From Bacillus sp. JCM 19058 (GTDB lineage Bacteria > Bacillota > Bacilli > Bacillales_H > Bacillaceae_D), in NCBI GenBank assembly GCA_001310555.1, contig BAXO01000043.1, forward strand, positions 1-46,409: DNA of 46,409 bases, read 5' to 3'. Shown piece after piece: positions 40,238 through 46,409 of this stretch. Within the stretch, counting starts at the first letter, position 1. Every line of letters begins with the position of its first letter. A model generated the notes under the pieces. The model was given only the letters and a program-made list of their open reading frames with translations. It had not been told where the DNA came from and searched no databases. Both the position numbers and the translations under genes were made by a program.

Positions 40238-40531
40238 GCTACCCATTAAATAGAAACATAGATGTAGGGAGATAAGGAAACGGAAATTAAAAAAATTTGG
40301 GTACATGTGTGTGAATAGACAGTGTGATTCGTTTATAGCAGACTAGTCCAGCAAATTTTATCTTGATGGCTCAAAAAAGGAAAGCGCATACAAAAACACT
40401 AGTGAAAGGGGATTGATGTAGCATTGCAGAGCGGTGCTCAATTTGAATGGCCCAAAGCTTAGGCCCGACGAGTTTCAAGAGTTGGAAAGCTGGAGAGGTG
40501 ACAGCTGGAAAAGCGATGAAGGAGGGTACTG

Positions 40532-40723
40532 ATGAGTGAGTACGAAAGCCAAAATAAGAATTTAAAGCTAAATCTTATGGTCAAGCAGGGCAATGATATT
40601 ACCTTCGTCAGTTATCCGGGTATGGAACATGGTTTTTTCCACTATGGCAGGCATGAGAACAAGTATTTTCACGAAACAAACTTCAAACTAAAAGACTTTT
40701 TCAAATCACTGGGTTTTATTTAA
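40532..40723 (+). pseudogene. C-terminal remnant of an alpha/beta-hydrolase (esterase)
   Basis: Sixty-three codons whose last 45 match the end of carboxylesterases: TFVSYPGMEHGFFHYGRHEN with the catalytic histidine, then an amphipathic helix NFKLKDFFKSLGFI. The nucleophile half is absent. The preceding 290 bases carry only scraps, including an open stretch 40437-40530 ending in WRGDSWKSDEGGY in another frame, which I do not recognise. GAAGGAGGG before the ATG could still drive expression. Confidence 0.6.
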
Positions 40724-40767
40724 TATGTTCATATTAAATCCATGATCAAAAGGGTGAGAAAATAAGA

Positions 40768-41088
40768 ATGGCTCAATTAACAATCAATAATTTAAAGGAG
40801 TATTTATCATTGAAGTATGATAGGAAAGTGAGCTCGACAGACTTGTTTATGAAGCTTGTCGAAGAAGTGGGTGAAACAGCCGAAGTACTCAATCAGCTTG
40901 AAGGGCGTAAAACCAAAAAGAACTCATTTTCTCTAGAAGATGAGCTAGCAGATATTATTCACTATACAATTGCTATAGCAAGTATTCATAAAATTGACTT
41001 AGAAGAAGCCATTATTCGCAAAGATAAAGTTGCGGCCATCAAATATAAGCAAACACCAAATTTAGCAGAATACTTAAAGAAGAGGTAA
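40768..41088 (+). CDS. MazG-like nucleotide pyrophosphohydrolase
   Basis: 106-residue all-alpha NTP pyrophosphatase-like protein. The metal-binding EExxE...ExxD pattern is visible in LFMKLVEEVGETAEVLNQLEG and LEDELADIIHYTIAIA. The frame is intact, with a weak GGGTGAG binding site. Members clear non-canonical or excess nucleotides. No operon partner is clear, although the methyltransferase follows on the same strand. Confidence 0.8.
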   Translation: MAQLTINNLKEYLSLKYDRKVSSTDLFMKLVEEVGETAEVLNQLEGRKTKKNSFSLEDELADIIHYTIAIASIHKIDLEEAIIRKDKVAAIKYKQTPNLAEYLKKR

Positions 41089-41262
41089 TGAGTATTACGA
41101 TTAGATTTTGAAATCTGCGAATCGTTTCCGTACCTTTATAATAAAAAACTGACGAGAAAAGTTAGGATAATACGGCGGCTGTACAATAGGCTGAGCTGAA
41201 ATTCTATATCAATAAAAATCTCTATTTTTTCGTTGATCAAACTGAGAGAGGTGGGTGGTTGT

Positions 41263-42113
41263 GTGCAGGAAAGAAACTCGACATATAGTATTCAAAATGC
41301 AAACTTAGGGGTTGAAAACGAAGTTGATCGTTTAAAAGCGCAGGCTTTAATGGGCTGGGATAAAGAATTTCGTAATTTAAAATGGCTTGGCTTAGAGGAC
41401 GGAATGGAGGTTTTGGAATTAGGAAGTGGTCCTGGTTACTATACTGAGCAACTGGTGTCCAATTTACCTCGAAGTCGTGTCACAGCACTTGAAATAGACA
41501 GCACACTTCAGGAGAAGGCAAGATTAATTCTGACCGATGTCCCTGAATCGAGATTGCGGTTTGTTCAAGCATCAATTTACGATACAGGCCTTCCTGATAA
41601 TACATACGATTTCGCTGTTGCGAGATTATTATTTTTGCATTTGTATCATCCGTTGAAGCTGCAAAGGAAATCTTTCGTGTGCTAAAGCCGGGCGGAAAAT
41701 TTGTAATCATCGACATCGATGATGGTATTTTCGGAGCCATTCATCCCATGGTCGAGTCTTTACACACGATTCTTAAGAAATTTGCCGATCTGCAAGCATC
41801 AAAAGGTGGGAATCGCTATCTTGGAAGGACCCTCCCCCGGCTTTTGAAGGAGGCTGGTTTTATTGACGTTGACATAGATGCAACGTTGCAGCACAGTGAT
41901 ATTCAGGGCGTCGAGGGATTTAAAAAGCAATTTAACATCCAGCGATTTAAAGGCTTATTTGAGAAAGGGATTCTGGAACGAGATGAGTATGAGGAAATGA
42001 AGATAGCATCAGAAAGGCTACATACTTCCAAAGATTCTTACGCCATGATGACTTTTATCATGGGCTGTGGCACGAAAAGTTTTGGAATGAACCATCGCAA
42101 AAACCCTGACTGA
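41263..42113 (+). CDS. SAM-dependent methyltransferase, class I
   Basis: Rossmann-fold methyltransferase. Motif I is VLELGSGPGYYTEQL, the acidic strand is VTALEID, then RFVQASIYDTGLPDNTYD, and post-motif III is VLKPGGKFVIIDIDDG. The frame breaks once near 41660; joined, the text reads HLYHPVEAAKEIFRVLKPGG. About 283 residues. The GTG at 41263 follows AGAGGTGG. The substrate is unknown. The C-terminal half (KEAGFIDVDIDATLQHSD) is typical of small-molecule methyltransferases. Confidence 0.82.
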
Positions 42114-42235
42114 TCTGGACTTACATAAGGAGTCCGAAACCGGATTTTGGACGGGCGAGATCGTCGGCGAAAACCTGAGCTACTTGGACGAGGAAACTGT
42201 CGAATATCATCAAACAAAATATCTTGTATCATTAC
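42114..42235 (+). other. Possible coding remnant after the methyltransferase
   Basis: One frame stays open across this stretch and reads like protein (LHKESETGFWTGEIVGEN, then SYLDEETVEYHQTKYLVSL), but there is no start codon with a binding site. It may be the tail of a lost gene. Not recognised. Confidence 0.25.
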
Positions 42236-42264
42236 AAAGGGAACGCCGGGGTGGCGTTCCCTTT
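42236..42264. terminator. Strong hairpin terminator
   Basis: AAAGGGAACGCC and GGCGTTCCCTTT pair perfectly over 12 bases around a five-base loop. The outer A and T runs let it work in both directions, ending the methyltransferase transcript and any minus-strand transcript from 42448. Confidence 0.8.
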
Positions 42265-42288
42265 AGGCTAATGAATATATTTGGCATG

Positions 42289-42438
42289 TTACATTAGTGC
42301 TTTCTCGGTTTGGCTAAGGCTATCGAATTTTTCGCGGGTCAGCTTCCAATTTAACGTGGCTGCATTGGCTGCTGCCTGCCTTGCATTTTTTTCAACCTGG
42401 ACAAGGTCAGCTGAAAGGGGTGATAACCTAGGCCGTTC
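42289..42438 (-). CDS. Small ORF or C-terminal remnant of unknown gene
   Basis: The minus strand carries an open stretch whose text looks coding (VEKNARQAAANAATLNWK, then LTREKFDSLSQTEKALM) to a stop at 42289. It begins right after the secreted-protein stop, has no good start codon, and crosses a run of seven A. It could be a small gene with a sequencing break or the tail of a deleted one. The helical, Ala/Lys/Glu-rich text does not match a family I know. Confidence 0.3.
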   Translation of the reverse strand, partial: ERPRLSPLSADLVQVEKNARQAAANAATLNWKLTREKFDSLSQTEKALM

Positions 42439-42447
42439 TCGTTGTGC

Positions 42448-43629
42448 TTATTGAACTTGCTCAAACGGTTTAGGAGTCTCGCCGGTCCACTTGTACAGCA
42501 CGGCGGTACCGGTTGATTTGTTTATGCCGTCTTCACTAACTGTTCCGGCATGAGAGACATAGTAGTACCCGTTGCCCAAAGACTCCAATCCGTATTGGGG
42601 GGCGGTCGCCGGGCGCGGTAAGCCCGAGAACTCCCAGCCGTAAATACCGGTTTCCTCGTCATATAGACCATCCTCCAAGAGTGAGAGCAACAGCCCTTCC
42701 TCGGGTTTGGCCTGACCCCGAATCTCACCTTTCACCGGTGCCTTGGATCCGTCGATGATAAACAAAGAGTAGTTGGGGAACTCCTCCTTTTGTCCTTCAT
42801 ACACCGCCATGAACCAGTTACCAGTATATGCATCGTATTCAAGGTTTTGAACTCCGTAGGTGGTATTTCCGGTGTAGACAAAGTATTTAGCTTCCGGATT
42901 GGCCGGTCCGCTGGTGTGCGGGTCGCTTTGGGTGAGCGGCCTCTCATACTTCTTCCAGTTTCTAAAGTCGTACTGCAAGATCACCTGGTGGTCGTTGTCC
43001 TCACGCTCGATGTTGGAATAGATCCCGTAGGCAACCATCAACTTTTGCGGCCCATTTTTCCTACCGAATGCTGGTCCGAACGAAATCCCGTCGATACCGC
43101 TGGTACCGTATCGATGATCCAGCGTGTCCGCAGTATCCCCGTCGAATTTGCCGTCACCGTCCATATCGGCAATGAAGTCGTCGACGACTTCATTGAGATA
43201 GACAGTAGTCATGACGCCATCAGCTTCAGCGTCCATCCCTTCTCTGGTAATCTTGTCTCCGTCGAAGATGGCGATGTAAAATGCCTCTTCATCCTTGTAC
43301 TCTAACGATCCGTAGACCCCACCGCCCCTTGAGTTGAAATCAATATCACCAAGATGACCGGTGATCCCTGTCACGGTACCGATCACATTGCCCTGGAAGT
43401 CAGTCTTGACCAACATCTGCGTGAAGGAGAAGTACATATGCTTCTTCTTCATATCGATGGCAAAGCCTTGTACGTGGCTAGTTGGCCATGCCCCACCATA
43501 AATCTCTAAGGGCATCTGTGACGGCTTGGCGGCGGGGAGCAAATCCGCATTTGTCTTAGCAGGGGTTAGCAAGAGTAAGAATACGAGCGAAATCATTAAC
43601 GCGGCTGGACGTGTTACCATAATACTCAT
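42448..43629 (-). CDS. Secreted protein of unknown function
   Basis: About 393 residues with a clear signal peptide (ALMISLVFLLLLTPAKTNA, cleavage before DLLPA). The mature part is rich in Tyr, Asp and Gly with phrases such as WPTSHVQGFAIDMKKKHMY, a calcium-loop-like DMDGDGKFDGD, and TGNTTYGVQNLEYDAYTGNW, suggesting a repeated beta (propeller-like) fold. Similar proteins occur, as I recall, in other Firmicutes without assigned function. Starts at 43629 and 43620 are both in frame after GAGGAG; longer upstream frame is unlikely. The gene looks more GC-rich than the EPS region. No frame break. Confidence 0.7.
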   Translation of the reverse strand: MSIMVTRPAALMISLVFLLLLTPAKTNADLLPAAKPSQMPLEIYGGAWPTSHVQGFAIDMKKKHMYFSFTQMLVKTDFQGNVIGTVTGITGHLGDIDFNSRGGGVYGSLEYKDEEAFYIAIFDGDKITREGMDAEADGVMTTVYLNEVVDDFIADMDGDGKFDGDTADTLDHRYGTSGIDGISFGPAFGRKNGPQKLMVAYGIYSNIEREDNDHQVILQYDFRNWKKYERPLTQSDPHTSGPANPEAKYFVYTGNTTYGVQNLEYDAYTGNWFMAVYEGQKEEFPNYSLFIIDGSKAPVKGEIRGQAKPEEGLLLSLLEDGLYDEETGIYGWEFSGLPRPATAPQYGLESLGNGYYYVSHAGTVSEDGINKSTGTAVLYKWTGETPKPFEQVQ

Positions 43630-43721
43630 CACTCCTCTTCTTATTCTGTTGTAAATTGATTTTACAACCGAGCTTAGAAAACAGCGGAACATCGGTTTAA
43701 GAATTTTCTTTCTCAATTTCT

Positions 43722-43747
43722 ATTATAATGCTAATATATTAAATTTA
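43722..43747 (-). promoter_or_regulatory. Possible promoter of the secreted-protein gene
   Basis: On the minus strand a perfect TATAAT lies at 43727-43722, in very AT-rich DNA with a loose -35 (TAAATA) about 18 bases upstream. The start of transcription would be about 85 bases before the coding start. Confidence 0.35.
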
Positions 43748-43752
43748 TTTAA

Positions 43753-44445
43753 GTTTATAGTTAAAACTTATACAAAATGTTTCCAAGGATGGCGGAGCGG
43801 AAATGCAACCCGAAACATTTGATCAAGATCATATTTGATCGGATCAGGCAGCTCGGATGAACTGCTCTAGGCCCATTACGCGTATAACCTACAAACGATT
43901 ACACTCACTAAAAAATACATAGACCTATACTATATGCTGATGCAGATGACAGAAGAAATTTATCCGAAGCTTACGTTCATGCTCTGCTTCTTTTTCTATC
44001 TGGTCGTTTGTCGTTTGTGCATCGCCTTTAACTCATCGTTTCAATCCTCTTTGGTTGGAAGCGCCACCTGGATAAACGAACCTCAGCCCGCTTCAACTTT
44101 CACCAGCTTATCGTTGGGGCGCATAGTGGGACAAATCGGATCGGCAAATTCTCGACTGCCTTTGTTGTTATCCATCGCGAGATGATCATTTGGTCGGCTG
44201 CCGTCTTCTGTTGAAGTGAGGGATATAGCATAATCGAGATGTTTTAAAAAGGTAAATGTAGGTGTTTATAGAAATATACTATAGAAATTGGGTACACATA
44301 CCTAATCGCTATGGTAGCTTACCTTGTGGCAAATAATTTCATGTTTATGATCAACTGGAATACGTCGTCACATTTTTTTTCGTAATTTGATAGATCTGAG
44401 CTTCCATTGGCATCAGATAAATATGTAGATAAGGGGGTGCAGTGC
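43753..44445. other. Intergenic region with no clear gene
   Basis: About 690 bases. Open stretches exist on both strands (the longest 43934-44185 plus), but none has a start signal or family resemblance. A frame reading FNFHQLIVGAHSGTNRIGKF near 44090 looks faintly coding and could be a gene scrap. A TATACT at 44275-44280 lacks a matching -35. Confidence 0.3.
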
Positions 44446-45231
44446 TTGCTCAAGTTTAAGACAAAACACAACATTGGATTGGGCCGAATAGCCATAACTG
44501 TTGGTGCAACTCGACAGGAGGCAGACCGAAAGCTTGTAGAACGCGCTCGGAACGGCGACCAGGAGGCATTCAACGAGCTGATACGCACGCATAGGGCACA
44601 GGCTTACGGTTGGGCGAATACGATCGCCCGCGATGTTTACCTTGCAGAAGACATCGTGCAAGATGCGCTCATTCGAGCATTTCTACACCTTGGCACCTTA
44701 ACGGATGCCGGCCGATTTCTCCCATGGTTGCAGACAATCGTCCGCAATCAAGCGTATATGAAGCTTCGCCGCGGTGGTCCTTTTGCCAAGGAACAGCCGT
44801 TTGCCGGGTTCAACTCGCAAAGCGGCAATTCCGAATCGGGGTACGACGGGGATTCAGATTCCATGGATTGGGGGGATATCGACCGGATCCTGTTCCGAAT
44901 GGCCCGTTCCGCTGCAGAGGAAGCGCAACAAGGCAGCGACCCCATCAAAGGCATACTTCGCAAGGAATTAATGGAGCAGCTTAGTTCTTTATTAAATTGC
45001 CTCAGCAGGCGCGAGCGGCAGATCTTTGAAGCACATTTCTTTCGTGAGCTTTCCCCTGAAGAGATTGCTCAGCTTTTCGATACTACGAGGGCAAATGTTT
45101 ACAATTTACTTTCTCGTTCAAGGACCAAAGTGCAGAAGGAACGCATACGTGTCACGATCCAGATGTATGTGCGGCAGCGTGCTGAGTTGGGGCAGAAACG
45201 GATTAATATTTTGCAGAGCCCACAGATTTAA
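44446..45231 (+). CDS. ECF-type RNA polymerase sigma factor
   Basis: Extracytoplasmic-function sigma factor, about 261 residues, intact. Region 2 has RNGDQEAFNELIRTHRAQAY and the DIVQDALIRAFLHL core-binding helix; region 4 has LSRRERQIFEAHFFRELSPE and AQLFDTTRANVYNLLSRSR, its helix-turn-helix. A ~60-residue linker is rich in Ser/Gly/Asp. The TTG at 44446 follows AAGGGGGTG; an upstream TTG at 44407 has no binding site. No obvious anti-sigma gene follows; the next gene takes that position and could be the regulator or target. Confidence 0.85.
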   Translation: MLKFKTKHNIGLGRIAITVGATRQEADRKLVERARNGDQEAFNELIRTHRAQAYGWANTIARDVYLAEDIVQDALIRAFLHLGTLTDAGRFLPWLQTIVRNQAYMKLRRGGPFAKEQPFAGFNSQSGNSESGYDGDSDSMDWGDIDRILFRMARSAAEEAQQGSDPIKGILRKELMEQLSSLLNCLSRRERQIFEAHFFRELSPEEIAQLFDTTRANVYNLLSRSRTKVQKERIRVTIQMYVRQRAELGQKRINILQSPQI

Positions 45232-45247
45232 GAAACGGAGGATTGTA

Positions 45248-46257
45248 ATGAGCGAAAACAGCAGCCTAAAACAAAAAGATTGGTCAAAGACTATGACGAG
45301 TGCCGCGACCGCGATCCATGCCTCAGTCGTCTACACCGACAAGAAGCATTATTCTTTAGTGGATGTGATGGGGATCACCGGGCACGCTTTCCGCATCAAT
45401 ATTGATCCTGATCATATCGATGTCGCAGGTCCGACTATGTTTCCCGGCGGATATGTGATCAGGCGAAATCTATGCAATCTAGGGTTCATCAGCTCCCTCT
45501 CGGACACGGAAAAGCCGTTTACGCCGGAAAAAGTGGAGAAAGTGTTGGCCCTGATTCAGCAGTCAATCGACAAAGGAATTCCAGCCATTAGCTGTGACCT
45601 GTTCAATCCAGAGTTTGGACTTATTTACGGTTATGATGATGAAAAGCAGCTGTTTCACGTCAAGGATGGATCGAAAGTGGGCACTTTATCGTATTCGGAT
45701 TTCGTCGAGAACCGAAATATGCTCTGGGTTACAACAATAAGCGAAAGTCTTCCACATTCCAAATATGAAACGCTTCGGATGGCGCTCGACATGATCGTAG
45801 ATCATGCACGTGGAAGAGAATGGCAGCACATTTTTGCAGGGGATTATAGGATCGGTCTTGCTGGATATGATGCCTGGATCTCCTGTATGCAGCGAAGAAA
45901 AGCTGACCCGTTCGGCAACGCATATAATATCGCGGTTATTAGCGATGCCCGCGAATTTGCAGCGCAATATCTGCGTGAGTTGGTGATTCGTTGGAATGGT
46001 GAAAATGTCATCGAGCGCACAGTACGAAAAATGGCTGCAGAGTCGGCTGCGCATTATTCAAAGTCGGCAGCAGCTTGATTGAGATGCGAGAGTTGTTCCC
46101 GTTTCCGCAAGGAGGGCAGCCTGACGACCCGACAGTTGCCAACCGGGCGGCAGAACTGCTTCGGTTTGCCAAAGAAGCCGAGGGGCACGGGGTTGAGGTC
46201 TTGGAACGGTTGCTGGATTTCATGAAAGCCTACTGGTCGGAAACATGGATTCATTAG
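45248..46257 (+). CDS. Protein with cysteine-peptidase-like (C39/BtrH-type) features, unknown role
   Basis: It begins 17 bases after the sigma gene with GGAGG before ATG. The N-terminal half has DVMGITGHAFRINIDPDHID and GPTMFPGGYVIRRNL, then PAISCDLFNPEFGLIYGYDD, a pattern like the C39/BtrH-type papain fold in which a Cys-His pair acts. About 277 codons run to a TGA at 46078. The neighbouring frame then stays open to 46257 with family-like text (FPFPQGGQPDDPTVANRAA), so one indel near 46060 is likely and the true length is about 336. No transmembrane segment. Function unknown. Confidence 0.5.
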
Positions 46258-46277
46258 TTATTATCGGAGGAAGTCAT

Positions 46278-46409
46278 TTGAATCCAAAAATTTATGAATT
46301 TAAGAGATAAAAGCAATTGGAGTTGGAAATGTGGCGAACCGGTAAAGCCTATTGATGTTTTGCCTGTTTAGTTTGCTAGAGATGAAGATAGCGAATTTGA
46401 TATGTATAT
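46278..46409 (+). CDS. Partial ORF at the window edge, broken
   Basis: GGAGGAAG precedes a TTG at 46278 (NPKIYEF...). After a shift near 46300 the frame reads RDKSNWSWKCGEPVKPIDVL, meets a TAG at 46370, then continues DEDSEFDMY to the edge. At least one frame error and one stop are needed to explain it. The gene is cut by the window end and not recognised. Confidence 0.3.

Noticed and set aside
42790..43305. 171-codon plus-strand frame across the secreted-protein gene
   Set aside because: The minus-strand gene has signal peptide, intact frame and coherent protein text; this one has none.
43934..44185. 83-codon plus-strand ORF before the sigma gene
   Set aside because: No binding site, no recognisable motif, and the neighbouring frames look equally open.
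1..46409. rRNA, tRNA and complete insertion sequences
   Set aside because: No conserved rRNA stretches, no convincing cloverleafs and no transposase motifs were seen on either strand.

Overview
The window reads as a chromosomal segment of an endospore-forming Bacillaceae-type Firmicute. The signs are an EPS operon laid out like the Bacillus eps locus, a SleB-type cortex hydrolase, a Rap-like regulator, an NsrR-type Rrf2 repressor, AGGAGG-type ribosome binding sites and frequent TTG/GTG starts. About fifty reading-frame breaks fall in almost every long gene, mostly at runs of A or T or at doubled G/C, and the protein resumes cleanly in another frame each time. I read these as uncorrected sequencing indels, so broken genes are annotated as single full-length CDSs and the break is noted.

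Layout. (1) 290-3117: a TRAP transporter dctP-dctQ-dctM with a possible cre site upstream. (2) 3118-3864: intergenic, with a 21-bp heptad-coding tandem repeat and a terminator. (3) 3865-4786 (minus): an LCP cell-wall ligase, divergent from the EPS cluster. (4) 4915-21926: exopolysaccharide cluster, in order: chain-length/tyrosine-kinase adaptor, BY-kinase, PHP tyrosine phosphatase, a structured leader resembling the EAR (epsC) RNA, EpsC-type dehydratase, glycosyltransferase, Wzx-like flippase, pyruvyltransferase, two glycosyltransferases, EpsL-, EpsM- and EpsN-type enzymes, UDP-glucose pyrophosphorylase, UDP-glucose dehydrogenase and a Wzy-like polymerase. EpsC, EpsN and EpsM together fit UDP-di-N-acetylbacillosamine synthesis, with EpsL placing that sugar on undecaprenyl phosphate; GalU and Ugd supply UDP-glucose and UDP-glucuronate.

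(5) 21981-22780: a strongly foldable region of unknown identity, then a VanZ-family membrane protein. (6) 23281-32230: a peptide-use operon with a clear sigma-A promoter and overlapping palindromes, encoding an IclR regulator, two Opp/Dpp ATPases, an M19-type dipeptidase with an unusual metal motif, a peptide-binding lipoprotein, two permeases and a proline-iminopeptidase-like hydrolase, closed by a terminator. (7) 32465-33236 (minus): a short Rap-like protein that ends after the first TPR, coupled to a small basic ORF. (8) 33801-35530: NsrR-like regulator and SleB/YkvT-like hydrolase. (9) 35941-38512: DUF4064 and DUF418 membrane proteins, divergent from a MerR regulator.

(10) 38755-46409: a mixed region: a LamG plus endonuclease/exonuclease/phosphatase fusion, an esterase remnant, a MazG-like protein, a methyltransferase, gene scraps, a secreted protein of unknown function, an ECF sigma factor followed by a protein with cysteine-peptidase-like features, and a partial ORF at the edge. 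The last ~4 kb looks more GC-rich than the EPS region and may have a different origin. I saw no rRNA or tRNA genes, complete insertion sequence or CRISPR array.
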